Shown here: positions 1 through 11,490 of the stretch, piece by piece | Numbering within the stretch: the first letter of the stretch is position 1 | How the letters are laid out: every line of letters starts with the position of its first letter | DNA from: Episyrphus balteatus | Taxonomy: Eukaryota; Arthropoda; Insecta; Diptera; Syrphidae | Direction: 5' to 3' | Length of the DNA stretch: 64,000 nt | Assembly: GCF_945859705.1 (NCBI RefSeq) | Contig: NC_079134.1 | Span: forward strand, 83,019,061 to 83,083,060 | The notes under the pieces: generated by a model | Database searches by the model: none | Told to the model about the DNA's origin: nothing | The model's input: the letters and a program-made list of their open reading frames with translations, nothing else | Position numbers and translations under genes: made by a program

Positions 1-448
1 GTCAGAAAAATTCGATCACATCAAGTTTTTGAGATATTCCCGTTAGAAAATCGAAAATGCAGCTTTTTACCAGTTTTCAGGGTTATTTTTTAGCGTTTAC
101 TTATTTCTTTTTAAATTGAATTTGTAACAGTTTCTAAAAGAATTAAGTTTTGTCTCTCTAAATCCGTTTAAATCTTTTAAATATCTATTTTCTTCCTCGG
201 GAAATCATAACTTGAAATCAAAGTGCTTGGGGCATCTCATATTTATTTGATTTTAATTGCAAATATCGAAAAGTTCTGTACCAATCGCTTTCAAATTTTG
301 ACACAATTCTTTTAGAAACTGTTACAAATTTAATTTAAAAAAAATAAGTAAACGCTAAAAAATAACTTTGAAAACTGGTAAAAATCGGCATTTTCAATTT
401 TCTAACGGGAATATCTACAAAACGTGATGTAATAGAATTTTTCTGACT
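1..448. repeat. Fold-back repeat family F, copy 1
   Basis: Bases 1-160 and 300-448 are imperfect reverse complements of each other. The left arm runs from GTCAGAAAAATTCGATCACA and the right arm ends in the matching AGAATTTTTCTGAC, with both arms containing TTTCTAAAAGAATT-type sequence. The 140-base centre has no coding potential. Single-arm relatives occur at 30433-30660 and 41270-41490, and a short piece at 37430-37530. The left end of the element may lie outside the window. Probably a non-autonomous fold-back element; its class is not identifiable. Confidence 0.7.
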
Positions 449-959
449 CGAATTTCTCGGATTCGAGCTCAGCCTATACCCTGGTTTCTGTAACAAAAAC
501 CTTGTTGACCAGTGTAATTGGCTCATGTCAAACAACTTGGATTATTTAAAATTTTGGTTTTTAAGTATTGCTAATTTCATTTAGAACTCAATAGATACAT
601 TTACATTATACATTATACATTTTCCAATGTTTTATATATTAAATTGTACGAAATAATTTTTTTTATAAAGCCTTAGATTGGTTAAAATTTGTTTTTTAAA
701 AAAAATTTTCTTGCTCGCTAACGCTCGCAATTTATATCAACCAACTTATCACTCTTTGTACCTACAAAACTAGAGATGCCGCTGAATATTCGGCCATTTT
801 TAAATTACGTTTACCGTAAGCAGGGCTTTTTTAAACTTTTAACTACGAATTCCTCTCCTAAAAATACTTAAAAAGGATATTGGCAAATTTTTCGATTCTA
901 CACAGTTCAAATGACTATTTGATTTAGCGGGATTTAGAATCGACTGCAGTTACATATAG
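449..959. other. Non-coding gap with repeat fragments
   Basis: Positions 449-530 continue family F (GATTCGAGCTC, then TTGTTGACCAGTGTAA, which recurs inverted at 37429-37443). Positions 771-800 carry AGAGATGCCGCTGAATATTC, shared with 9663-9690. The remainder is AT-rich and shows no gene. Confidence 0.5.
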
Positions 960-3030
960 TTGATACAAAGTATTGTGATTTCTAAAAAAATTTTTGTTTG
1001 GTCTGAGCTAACCCCCCCCCGAAATGAAATCCTAGCTACGGCTATGGATGGATACTACTACATTAACTACAGACGTCTAGATGTAGACAAGCTGCAGAGG
1101 GATGTCGAACAAACCGTGACACTGCCTCCACAAAACAAGAACTTGGAGAATACTGAAATTGATGCTGCTATTGACTCCCTGGAAATAGCAATCACGAGAG
1201 CACTGGACAGTCAAAAGCAACCGAAGATATCAAAAGACCTCTATCAACATCTTCCTGAACACGTGCAAAAGACAACGCACATAGACAACGGTTAAGGAAG
1301 CGTCTCCAAAGAATTCACCAGCGGGAACTGAACACATCAAATCCAAACTACCGAACGCTGTGGAGTGAACTACAATGCACCAATATCATGCTGCGAAACT
1401 CCATTCAGCACTTCAACAACACACAATTCCAGAAGAGACTACAGTCAATAAAGCCCGGACCTGATGCCTTCAAGAACATCAACCGAATCGTCGGTCAGAA
1501 GTCACCAATCCCGGAAGTCATAAATACCAACAATGGTGAAGCAACGACATCGCAGGAAAAAGCAGAAGCATTTGCAGTCCTCTTCGAAAGTAACTTCACA
1601 CCGAACCCTTCCGTAGTCCCGGTCTTCTAAGAGGAAGTCGAAGCATCCATCCAAAGGACCTTATAACCTAACAACGATAAAGCAACATTCAGCGACTCCA
1701 ATCCTGCAAGTGAACCAACTGACAGCCCAAACCTGAGTACCCCAGAAGAGATTGCCGAAATAATTAACCTATCCAAACCGAAAAAATCAGCTGGACCGGA
1801 TGGTATCTCCAACTTCATCATAAAGAGGCTCCCGCAAACAGTGATAATCTTCTTAGCTATCATCCTCAACAACTGCATAAACAACTGCTACTTTCCACAG
1901 AAATGGAAAACTGCAAGAATTGTGGCGATTCCTAAGAAAGGTGCTAGGAACATCATCTCCAATTACAGGCCAATCTCTCTTCTCAACAATCTTAGTAAGC
2001 TCTTGGAAGAGCTGACACTCAGGAAGCTGAACAAGTTCTGCAGCGATAACAACATCATCCCAGACATGCAGTTCGGTTTTCGGGAGAAGCACTCCACACT
2101 GCATCCGCTCATGAAGTTACACCAAGACATTATCTCAGCTTTAAACAACAATCAAGTTACCGTCGTATGCTTTTTGGATGTCGAGAAAGCCTTTGACAGC
2201 GTATGGATAGATGCTCTTATCCATAAACTTCATTTACTAGGCTTTCCTTTGGCACTAATTAAAATTATTTTTTCTCTTCTCTCTTCCAGAAACTTTGCTT
2301 TCCATCGCCTTCACCCTCTGATGAAAAGAAGAACAGGATTGAGTCAACCAACGAAACTCTTGATCTACAAGCAGCTTCTGCGACCAGTCATTGCCTACAG
2401 CTTTCCAGTATGGTACACCATCTCCAAGACAGCCATGAAGGAACTACAAATGTTCGAGAGAAAAATACTGACGATTTGCACTGGACTCATCTTTGACCGA
2501 CAGCGGCAGAAATACTATAGCAACAAGCGACTCTACGAGGAAGCAAAAATCATACAAGTATCTAATGCAATCGGCGAAGGTACTGGTAGGAAATATCGCC
2601 AACCATCCCAATCAACTGAGGAGAAGAATGACAGCCCAACAACGACATCCGGAACCTAGGTACCTTTGCGCTTTGGATATACTAGCTGAGAACATAATTT
2701 CAATGGACTACGAAGAAGTTAACTTTTACGCCGACACCCAGTCGGCTTACTACCGTGGCTAACGCCAAACAAACCAACCCAACTCAACCAACCCCACAAC
2801 TGGACATCCGGATCTGAACACCCCGAGGACAACCTAGTCAGCAGACTTTAAATTAAGTTTATCCATGTATAATATTTATTTATATTTTATAACTTAGTCA
2901 TTGTATAAGGTTAGGCCCCCTCTGTGCCAACAAAATTTTGTATCTATCAATGAATCTTACACATAAGTTAATTTTAATTCAATTGTAAATAACAAGTTCA
3001 ATAAAAACAAAATTGAAATTGAATTGAAAT
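960..3030 (+). pseudogene. Jockey-type non-LTR retrotransposon, 5'-truncated and broken
   Basis: This is the ORF2 tail of a LINE reverse transcriptase. Translated pieces lie at 960-1295, about 1280-1630 in another frame, and 1780-2659. Recognisable RT blocks in order are SAGPDGISNFIIK (about 1790), NYRPISLLNNLSKLLE (about 1960), MQFGFREKHSTLHPL (about 2068) and CFLDVEKAFDSVW (about 2168). The catalytic FADD block is absent: sequence jumps from the fingers/palm at about 2290 straight to the thumb (LLIYKQLLRPVIAY, about 2360), so an internal deletion removed the active site. At least one frameshift lies near 1285. There is no endonuclease. The 3' UTR contains AATAAA near 3000 and the element ends in an A-rich tail near 3030. 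Dead copy; the clade is inferred from motif spacing and could be another Jockey-group lineage. Confidence 0.8.
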
Positions 3031-3360
3031 TATTTTCCTAAAGCATATTGTTTGCATGTATCTACCAAAATTATAATAAAATAAATGTTATGTTCATAAT
3101 TATTAAAAACATAACTGTGTCATTATGTACGCACTTACTCCTAAATGGCTTTGAGGAGTAAGTACGTGTTACTCGAGTTATGTTTTAAATAAATATTTTT
3201 ATTAATACACGTTTATTTTATTATAATATTAGTAGATTCATGCGTTCTAATTTTCTTTAGGAAAATAATATGAAATTGACTTTATTTACTCATGAATTAT
3301 TTACCTTCCACAGAAGAGTTCAATTTACTTCAATTAACTTACAATTAATCAATTAACAAC
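3031..3360. repeat. AT-rich spacer with small palindrome shared with 10107-10185
   Basis: Bases 3107-3185 form an imperfect palindrome (CATAAC ... ACTTACTCCT ... AGGAGTAAGT ... GTTATG). A diverged copy sits at 10107-10185. The sequence after both copies (TTTAGGAAAATAAT... and a stretch with TTGACTTTATTT) is also alike, so the two loci are copies of one dispersed element. No gene is seen. Confidence 0.6.
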
Positions 3361-4060
3361 GTGTCTTTATCAACTGATTCTGCTAATCGTAATGATATTA
3401 TACCGATATCTCTTGATTCCACAGCTCCAAAACCCCTTGAACCAGCTCCCGATTCTCAAACTTCAATCCCAACACCCACAAGCAATAATAATAATAATCC
3501 TTCTCATAGTATTTTAGAATCTGTCCCTAAACCGAAAACGATATTTATTTCCCGTCTTTTACCGGCTACATTGTCTAAGGATATAGTCGAACACTTAATT
3601 GCCACCAAAGCCATTCCAAATGCTTCATGTATCAAATGTTCTAAAATAAGTAAGCCCGATAGTTTTGTTTCTTCGTTTAAAATCACTGCACCTAGTGCAT
3701 TTTTTGATTCAATAATTAGCAGCCCTTGGCCATCTAACACTTCAGTAAAAGAATTTATTGTCCCATCCAAACAGAAATCAATTAAGAAACCTAAAAATAA
3801 TAAATAGTAAAATCAAGACATCTATTTGTTTTAAATGTTTATATCCCACCTAAAACTTCCCCTTCTACTTTTGCAGAACTTTAAATAGCACTAGATTTTG
3901 TTTTTGGAATTGCTGATCTAGATAGTTCAATTCTTTTATTAGGTGATTTTAACCTCCCCAATATAGAAGACGAATCCTCCCGAGTCGAACAATTGGCACT
4001 ATTTGAAACCTATTTAAAACCCAAATATTCTCTGTATAGATTAAATAGACCATAAATATC
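3361..4060 (+). pseudogene. LINE fragment: ORF1 C-terminus and start of endonuclease
   Basis: Positions 3361-3807 encode a 148-residue open fragment with a Ser/Pro/Asn-rich N-terminal half followed by KTIFISRLLPATLSKDIV... and a lysine-rich end. This is the layout of the ORF1 nucleic-acid-binding protein C-terminal domain in Jockey/CR1-group LINEs. After a short gap, 3850-4020 in another frame encodes an apurinic-endonuclease fragment with the motif SILLLGDFNLP (about 3928-3960; D and N of the GDFN block present). The piece breaks off at about 4060 into unrelated AT-rich DNA. The compatible remainder (endonuclease end, RT) lies at 6640-8960, so one element may be split by an insertion; a short overlap in coding content leaves two separate copies possible. 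It starts with GTG in an open frame, so it is not a genuine start. Confidence 0.65.
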
Positions 4061-4838
4061 ACATAATTTGTAAGGGAAATAACCTCTACTTAAGACCTCA
4101 AATAGTCGGTTATCGGAAAAAATCCCATTTTGGGTAGTTATTTAGGACCAAAAAAATTGCATTTAAAGCCTAAATATACTACAAAAACTTATTTAGTCCT
4201 TTTCGTTCTCATTAGGATCTAGATATTTTTACTAGGTCCTACAAATTTTTATTTAACTATAATTGATGTTCAGGTTAGTTAAAATAAGTATTACACATAA
4301 CACCATGTAATAATAGGTATACCTACTATTATGAATTATGCTGAAATTATACTAAACTTGCAGTTTTTAACTATATGAAGTATAAAGTTCAAATTATTAT
4401 ATAAATTACTATTCCTTTCTTCGTAACCTTTGTTGTTTTTCTAAGTAGGCTATAGTCTACAAGTTCAAAAGTTAAAACAAGTTATATTGCAAAATAAAAT
4501 TTAGTTAACTTGAAAAGAAATCATTCATTTGTTAGAATACAGCAGATGACGGTTAATAAAAAGTAAACAAAAAAAAAAACATAGAACTCTTTTCTTATTT
4601 CCGTGTTTTTTTATAGAAAAAAAGTTTATATAAGAGAGAAAATGCATATAAGAAATAAAATTTCTATAATGAGTTATAAGCAGGGTTGTAAAATATAATG
4701 TTTTAATGCATTTTTTTATTGCAATTAAAAATAAATAGATACATATGTATATATTTATTGCAAAGAAGAATAAAATTGCATTACAAAATTTTATAACAAT
4801 ACAAAAAAACTATTTCTATCTTCGTGACCTTTTTTAAT
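4060..4838. other. AT-rich insertion DNA, no gene seen
   Basis: This is the left half of the DNA separating the two LINE pieces. The stretch from 4680 (GCAGGGTTGTAAAA) to 4830 resembles 34451-34780, both rich in TTGCAATTAAAA, so it is part of a dispersed repeat. No coding potential or RNA gene is recognised. Confidence 0.5.
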
Positions 4839-4880
4839 ATACAATATTAACTCCTAAGTGGGCTTGAGGTCAATTTTGAT

Positions 4881-4934
4881 AATCCTAATGTTTATTCAAC
4901 GTTTCGGTTGTGATTACAACCTTCTTCAGGAATC
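4881..4934 (-). ncRNA. Hammerhead-ribozyme-like motif, left arm
   Basis: Mirror copy of the motif at 5193-5246, on the minus strand. The core complement TCTTCAG lies at 4923-4929 and the stem II complement follows. The two motifs are convergent on a palindrome, so any transcript through the whole palindrome would fold on itself rather than into two ribozymes. Confidence 0.45.
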
Positions 4935-5008
4935 TATAATAAATATTCTTAGTCTAAAAATAATAATTAAAAATAAAATAAAAACCTATAGGTACTTACA
5001 ATGTTAAG

Positions 5009-5046
<38 letters not shown>

Positions 5047-5192
5047 AAGATCTTTAAAATCTTAAGTTTTATCTGGATAAAACTTAAGATTTTAAAGATC
5101 TTAAAATTTTTTTTTAAGCTTAACATTGTAAGTACCTATAGATTTTTATTTTATTTTTAATTATTATTTTTAGACTAAGAATATTTATTATA

Positions 5193-5246
5193 GATTCCTG
5201 AAGAAGGTTGTAATCACAACCGAAACGTTGAATAAACATTAGGATT
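5193..5246 (+). ncRNA. Hammerhead-ribozyme-like motif, right arm
   Basis: Core CTGAAGA lies at 5198-5204 (fits CUGANGA). Stem II is GGTTGT/ACAACC (5206-5211 with 5216-5221) closed by the tetraloop AATC, and GAAA follows at 5222-5225. Flanking GATTC (5193-5197) can pair with GGATT (5242-5246) as stem I, and a weak stem III is possible between 5226-5229 and 5235-5239. One extra A (5205) lies between the core and stem II, so activity is uncertain. The arrangement matches the reduced stem III reported for Penelope-like element hammerheads. Confidence 0.5.
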
Positions 5247-5287
5247 ATCAAAATTGACCTCAAGCCCACTTAGGAGTTAATATTGTA

Positions 5288-6639
5288 ATACAAAAAAACT
5301 TCTGCATTGATTTTATTTTTTTTTTCAAAATGTGTGCATCAAATAGGTATATATTTTTTTAATGTTAAATTTTTCGATCATAATCAATTTTGCAGATCAA
5401 AATTTTTCGAGGGATTTTCTACAATTTACTCTTCAAGAATTAAACAAAAGTTCGTTAGAAATGTATAAGAAAAAAATGATTTTGCTCCCACTTGCTAAAC
5501 ATACATACCTGGGCTTTGACCAACAATAAAATAGAATTTAACTCACGGAATTATTTTATCGTTTATATGTATATCATTGTGTATATTATTTTAATGTTAA
5601 AGAGTCTCTGTCCTCGGTCATTTTTGGTTAAAATGAGTAAAAATGAAGCTATTAATTAAAAAAACTCTCTTCTCCAAAATAGCGGCTCAGTTATTTTATT
5701 TTAAGCTTATAGAACGCGTTCTGAACCACCTCAGAACACGACGGAAAAAGAAACACAAATTTGAAGCTCTGAACGTTCAGAGGTAAAAAGAAACACATTT
5801 TTTTGTTTGACAGTTCAAGTTCTGCTCCTAACTATTTTTACTACTACTTTTTTGCACTGAAATATAATTTTTTTATTTTTATTCACTTTCACTTTTTTTC
5901 TTCTTCTTCTATTTTATTTCACAATTTTTTTCACACTTTTCCTAGTATTTTTTATTTTACGCATAGGTATGAGTGTACGTATAGCGAACGCTGTTTTTTT
6001 CACTAAATTAATAAATTTTTTTTATTTTCAATCACTTAATTATTAAACTTTTTGTTTTCTTTTTATTCAATTATTTCTAAAATTTATTTTTTTTTTTAAC
6101 ACTACCTACACCGACACCGATCCGCACTCGCACTCGCCACCTACTTCGAATGCCCTATAAAAGTTTCACGTGCACAAGATAATGACCAAGGTTGTTTCCT
6201 GTCTCAACATGAATTTTTAAGACTTTACTAGTATATTTGGAGTTCTGAAAGTCTCAACCTAGATTGAAGAGTACAAATTCAGTGCTTAAACATTCAAGAC
6301 ACATGAAGAACACTCAGGACCTAGGAGGTGTTTGAGTTTGAATAGACTCAACCCAGCTTTAATAGTGTTAAAAGTATCTACTTAGCTTAAATAGCTTAAC
6401 AAGTACAAAATTAGGTCTAAAAAATGTGGACAGACATAGAATGTTTAGGATTAAACTAGTGTTTTCAGTTTTAAAAGTCTTAAATCATAAGTCGTGAAGG
6501 TTTCTCAGGAGATACTGAGTTAAGTAAGTATAAAAAGTTCATATTAAGGTTTATTTTAAAATGAAAAGTCCTTATATAGATTATATTAAGTATCATGAGT
6601 ACTAAATTCCTACCTAAAGTTCGACTCGGGCTACTTTGA
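5288..6639. other. AT-rich DNA with one GC-richer promoter-like patch
   Basis: No coding sequence is recognised. At 5705-5800 there are short inverted words (AGAACGCGTTCT, GAACGTTC). At 6110-6175 a GC-richer patch (CGACACCGATCCGCACTCGC) precedes TATAAAAG at 6157-6164, which looks like a TATA box but has no recognisable gene downstream. This is the right half of the DNA separating the two LINE pieces. Confidence 0.4.
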
Positions 6640-8978
6640 AGCTTCTTTGACTTCATCTCAACAGGAGCTTCATTTGTTGGACAATATTATCTCTACAGAC
6701 TTACAGCAAGTTAGTTGTATCAAAAATTTTAGAAATCGAATACTCGATTTAGTTTTTATAGTATATTTTTTTGGATTTGGGCGATCATTTACTTGCGATC
6801 ATTTACTTACGAAAGTCAATTTCATAATTATCAGCAGCTTTCCGACATTCTCAATACATCTGGTATTGAAAACTTACCCACTTCGGACGACATTGAGATA
6901 ACTGTTTCTCACTTTTACCGTGTTTTAAACAATTGTATAAGCGAAATAGTCCCACAAAAAAGATCGAAATATTCTAACGTTTCTCATCCTTGGTATACAA
7001 AAGAGCTAAAAATTCTTCGAAATAGGAAAAACAAAGCTTGGAAAAATTATGTAAGAACTATGTGCCCAAGAAATAAAGAAATTTATATGTCACTTTTTGA
7101 AGAGTTTAAAACCCTCTCTAATAACTTATATGCAGATTATCTTAGTTATATGGAAAGCAGTCTCAAGTAAGATCCTAAATATTTTTGGAAATTTGTTAAT
7201 ATGAAAAAGAAATCAGATGGCTATCCAGTCAATTTCAGTTATAAAAACAACATCTTAAAGAGTACTTAAGATATTTGCGATGCTTTTGCGACTAACTTCT
7301 GTCAATCTTTTATTGACATACCCGCCAATGTGGACGTAGATTACTTCCGTTATTTAGAAAATTGCCCACAAGTTACATTTAATAATATTCAAATTGATAC
7401 TTGTAAAGTATCCCATTTTCTTTCATTACTACATGAAGATTATTCTGTCGGACCAGACGGTATTCCTGCAGCAGTTTTAAAAAATTGTAAGTCAATTTTA
7501 TCTCTTCCACTTAAACTTATTTTTGAATTATCTCTCAAGTTAGGTAAATTTCCTAGCATTTGGAAACAAGCGTTTATTACTCCTGTTTTTAAAAAAAGGA
7601 GATAAATCCAATATAGTTAATTACAGACCCATATCTAAGCTGTCTTGTAATCCAAAGCTTTTTGAGCAAGTTGTTTGCGAATAGCTTGGCGTTCCACTGT
7701 AAAAGAATTATATGCATTCAGCAGCATGGCTTTATGCAAAAACAAACTTGCTTACTTTTTTAAATAAGTGCTCAAATACGTTAGAAAGTGGACAGGAACT
7801 TGACTGTATCTATACGGACTATTCTAAGGCTTTTGGCCAACTCTCCCATGACATTATCAAATTTATATTAAAAACTCTAGGTTTCCCTTTAGGCTTCGTT
7901 AATTGAATTTCTTCTTATCTTGAAAATAGATCTTATCAAGTGAAGTTCAGAAACGCTCTCTCAAAATCGGTCATCGCAAAATCAGGGGTCCCGCAAGGAA
8001 GTCATTTAGGACCTCTTCTTTTTATTCTAGCTATAAATGATGCCCCATTATGTATTCGCCATAGCGAAATTCTTATTTTTGCAGATGACATGAAAAATTA
8101 TAAAAGTATCAAATCGGTTAATGATCGGAGGCGTCTGCAAGAGGACATTAATCATTTTTCTATATGGTGTAGTAAGAATAGCTTAGTTTTGAATCCAATA
8201 AAATGTCAGACAATGACTTTTTCCAAAAAACGTGCTCCTAGTTTGTATGAATATAAAATATCCCAACACAAATTACAGCGTGTTCAGAGCTTTAAAGACC
8301 TAGGGGTTAATTTTAGTTATAACCTTGAATTTTCCGACCATATCAACGTCATCGTGAATAAGGCCTTCTCTATTCTAAGTTTTGTGAAGCGTTGTTCAAA
8401 AGAATTCCAAGATCCTTATGTGACTCTTTCCCTCTACAATTGTTTAGTACGCCCGCCCCCACCTTGAGTACGCATCGCAAGTCTGGACTCCTTTTTACGA
8501 CACCCATAATGTAAGACTGGAATCAGTACGACGTAATTTCATTCGTTTCGCCTTAAAAGGACTGCCATGGTCTGATCCTTATAATCTTCCTCCTTATGAA
8601 CATCGGATTAATCTCCTTCAGATTCAAACTTTGGCTCAAAGGAGGGTTAACAATGACATAATCTTCATTCACCAGTTAATCACAGGCGTAATTGATGCAC
8701 CAAATTTACTTAATTCTGTTGGTTTTAACTATCGAGGGGGTGCTTATAGCCTTGTTTGGATTTAATGAATATTCCACCACACCGAACAAATTATGGCTTG
8801 CATGAACCTTTAACACGCATGTGTAAACTTCTAAATTTAAATTCAAACCTTTTTGATTTAAACTTTAGATTAAAAACTGTCTTAAAAACCAGTGTACCAC
8901 GCTCATAAATGTTTGTGTTTATTTTGCTATAAGCGCTCTTCGGCTATGAACTGATAGTGTAAAAAAAAAAAAAAAAAA
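6640..8978 (+). pseudogene. Non-LTR retrotransposon: endonuclease end, RT and 3' end, broken
   Basis: The end of the AP-endonuclease (FRNRILDLVF, about 6730) is followed in a shifted frame by the ORF2 linker (6793-7170) and the RT domain. RT landmarks are YSVGPDGIPAAVLKNCK (about 7440), DYSKAFGQLSHDII (about 7820), KSGVPQGSHLGPLLFIL (about 7980) and the catalytic ILIFADDMKNY (about 8070-8100), then a thumb to 8467. C-terminal coding continues past a frameshift near 8455 (A-S-Q-V-W-T-P-F type sequence) to about 8765. Stops or frameshifts occur near 6800, 7170, 7270, 7605, 7910 and 8460. A poly-A run of 18 at 8962-8978 marks the 3' end. Clade Jockey/CR1-like; not active. Confidence 0.75.
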
Positions 8979-9965
8979 TACTTTAAAAAGTTGTATTTTC
9001 AGCCTTACTGTAAGGTAAAATATGTACCTTACTTCTAGTATTTTTGTTTGAAATTCATACTAAAAAAGGCTTTGCTGTAAAGTAAATCAGAAGCTACGAA
9101 TTTACTAGAACAGTAAGGTAAATGTGATTTTATTGGGGAGTCATCCCTATATTAACTTTACATTATAGTTAAATATACCACAAATAAGGTGGTTCGTACT
9201 TTATTTTCTCTCCCTGTGGCTTCGAAGCATTTTAAGCCGGGGATTGTCACTCTTCGGGCACAGTAGCCAAATTTGTTGTGAAGGTACAGAACAGTACCTC
9301 GCTCTTGTCCGTTCTGAAAGTCTTTTAGTTGGCCAAATCAATTTTGTTCCTCTGCGTTACATTTGTTTCGGTGATTAAGGCAATTTCCGGGTGGTTCTTT
9401 TTCAGGAAAAGGTTGAATGATGTTCTTTTTTCAAGGCTATATAACGAGTTGACGTTATAAGCCGCTATGCGCAGTTTTTGCAGGCTGACTTGATGACGAA
9501 CTCTTGTTGGGACTTCTTTTGGGTAAGAGCTTGGGGGTCATTCCGTAATTTTGAGAATGATAATCGAATAGACGATAATCGTTTCAAAGTTTGAGAATCT
9601 TTGAAGCTATTTCAAATCATGCCTGATACTGATTCAATATTTTCAAAACAGGTTATATAAATTAGAGATGCCGCGAACATTGATTTGGCCGAATACGGAA
9701 TACCGAATATTCGGCCACGCTCCTCGGCCGAATACCGAATATTCGGTATTAACTTTAATGTAGAGTTTAAAAAGGGATGACTCCCCAATAAAATGTAATT
9801 TACCTTACTTTTCTAGTAAATTTATATATGATGATTATGATTAATTTTACAGTAAAGCCTTTTTTTGTATGAATTTCTAATAGAAATTACTAGAAAGTTA
9901 GGTAGTTAGGTACATATTTAACCTTACTATAAGGCTGAAAATACTGATTTTTAAAGTAAATTGAA
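8979..9965. repeat. Inverted-repeat element enclosing a LINE endonuclease scrap
   Basis: The left arm (about 8988-9160) and right arm (about 9772-9960) are diverged reverse complements; CAGCCTTACTGTAAGGT is matched by ACCTTACTATAAGGCTG-type sequence, and GGGGAGTCATCCC by GGGATGACTCCCC. The loop holds the endonuclease fragment described separately and, at 9660-9760, the word GAATATTCGG repeated in both orientations. Probably a fold-back element that picked up or was invaded by LINE DNA. Confidence 0.65.
9210..9530 (-). pseudogene. LINE endonuclease N-terminal fragment
   Basis: Minus-strand reading gives LRIAAYNVNSLYS followed by a charged segment and IALITETNV, the first two conserved blocks of the AP-like endonuclease of non-LTR retrotransposons (N of the YNVNSL block, E of the TET block). 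One in-frame stop follows at about 9335 and another at about 9258. It is unlike the endonuclease scrap at 3850-4020 and derives from a different LINE family. It lies entirely within the loop of the inverted-repeat element. Confidence 0.65.
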
Positions 9966-10106
9966 CTTCTCTATGTAAGGTATATAATTTAGTTACAGAT
10001 TGGGTCAATTAGTCAATTTCATTGTTATTGATGACATTTTTGTAAATAAAATTGTATGCATTTATCTTACAAAAATTAAAATAAAAAAGGTAATTTTTGT
10101 AATTAT

Positions 10107-10185
10107 TGAAAAGCATAACTAGGTAACACGTACTTAATCCTCAAAGCTATTTAGAAGTAAGTAACGTATGACCCTGTTATGTTTT
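10107..10185. repeat. Second copy of the small palindrome of 3107-3185
   Basis: CATAAC...TTAATCCT...AGAAGTAAGT...GTTATG, about 75 bp, matches the 3107-3185 palindrome in the opposite orientation as well as in the same one, because both are self-complementary. Confidence 0.6.
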
Positions 10186-10271
10186 TCAATAAATACATAA
10201 TTACCTAGTTTATTATAATTTGTGTAGGGTGCAAACAAATAATTTTTTTTAGGAAAATATCATCAATAAAA

Positions 10272-10517
10272 ATGGAATTGACTTTATTTGATTCAATTTT
10301 TTTTCTAAGTCTTCATGAATTAATTAGATTGAATGATGTTAATGCATATGGATACTCCTATATTATTGTAACACAAGACAAAAATTTGCAATGCGTAATT
10401 ACGGAGCCAATAATAACGCATAAAAGAACACAAAAAGTAATGAAAACATTTCACTTCCAAAAGAAAAACACAAAGGAGACTGGGCACTTTTGTATGGGAC
10501 GTGGCCCATCGGTGTAA
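10272..10517 (+). other. Unassigned 81-codon open frame
   Basis: An open frame starts ATG after TTTTTTTTAG (a possible splice acceptor at 10252) and encodes MELTLFDSIFFLSLHELIRL..., but ends inside the arm of the adjacent fold-back element. No family is recognised. The upstream similarity to 3240-3300 means its start region belongs to a dispersed repeat, so a host gene is unlikely. Confidence 0.15.
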
Positions 10518-11490
10518 CACATTGTGACATACATCAAATGAAAGGTCTCGATGAGTGTATTATTTTTTTGTATGGGCACAAGTCTGTATCTCGTGCAGGG
10601 AAAGTGCATTGGTGCATTTTATGTTCAAAGATAAATGTAACAGTGTAACACATTGAAAATTACATACATCAAATGAAAGTTACTGATAAGCGCATTATTT
10701 CTTTGAATAGACAAAAAACTCTATCTCGTGGAAGGTGCAGTGGTGCATTTTATGTTCAAAAATGTATTCAAGTTTATTTTAAATGTTTGTGTTTTTAGAA
10801 CAAAAAAAGGTGGAGAAACGACTAAATCCATGTCGTATGGTTTGTGGTTTAAATTCATAATACCTACCAACATTTTATGAGTAATATATGTAACTTGTAG
10901 TTTGAGTTGTATTTTTGAAAAAGTAGTCACAACCTTCGTATATTTAAATTATTTTAAAACCAACAAGTTAGTTTCGCACACGACTTCAAAGTACAGAAGA
11001 TCATATACTTACTCAAACATTTTTTGTTATTGCATTTCAATCTATAAAAACGATAAATGCATTTTTTTTTAAATTAAAGCAGTTGATGGTTTAGTCCAAC
11101 AGAACACCGTTATTATTATGTTTTTGAATCTAGTCAATCGAGCATCTAAACAAATGAGCCACGTCCCATACAAAAGTGTTCTAAAAAACGAAAAATGCAT
11201 TGCGTCATGGGTGAAAACTGATGATGAAATAGCCCATTTGAACTTCCAACACAGTTTTGTAATGTTTTTGAAACAATTTTATCGAACGTCTAGTCAAAAT
11301 GTATACTTTTATGAATTTTATTACATACATTTTTGAAAATAAAATGCACCAATGCACTTTCCCTGCACGAGATACAGACTTGTGCCCATACAAAAAAATA
11401 ATACACTCATCGAGACCTTTCGTATGATGTATGTCTCAATGTGTTACACCGATGGGCCAAAATGCCCACTCTCCTTTAACACTTTAATCA
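10470..11490. repeat. 1-kb fold-back element
   Basis: The left arm about 10472-10630 and right arm about 11330-11485 are reverse complements: GGGCACTTTTGTATGGG... through GTGCATTGGTGCATTTTAT is matched by ATAAAATGCACCAATGCAC... through GCCCACTCTCCTTT. The loop (10630-11330) has short open frames (for example 11118-11336) with no recognisable product, and includes a second diverged copy of the GTGCATTTTATGTTCAAA word at 10739. Confidence 0.7.

Larger units (their letters stand above)
4839..5287. repeat. Near-perfect 448-bp palindrome with Penelope-like ends
   Basis: The two arms (about 4839-5067 and 5068-5287) are almost exact reverse complements, apart from a longer A tract in the left arm (5009-5041) and a few substitutions. 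The centre is a further palindrome around TTTTATCTGGATAAAA. Each arm contains a sequence of the CCTGAAGAAGG...CCGAAACG type, which I associate with the termini of Penelope-like elements (established for that group in general; no RT or GIY-YIG gene is present here). High arm identity implies recent origin or gene conversion. No coding sequence. Confidence 0.75.

Noticed and set aside
6110..6175. Host promoter with TATA box
   Set aside because: No downstream exon or open frame is recognised and the region lies in repeat DNA.
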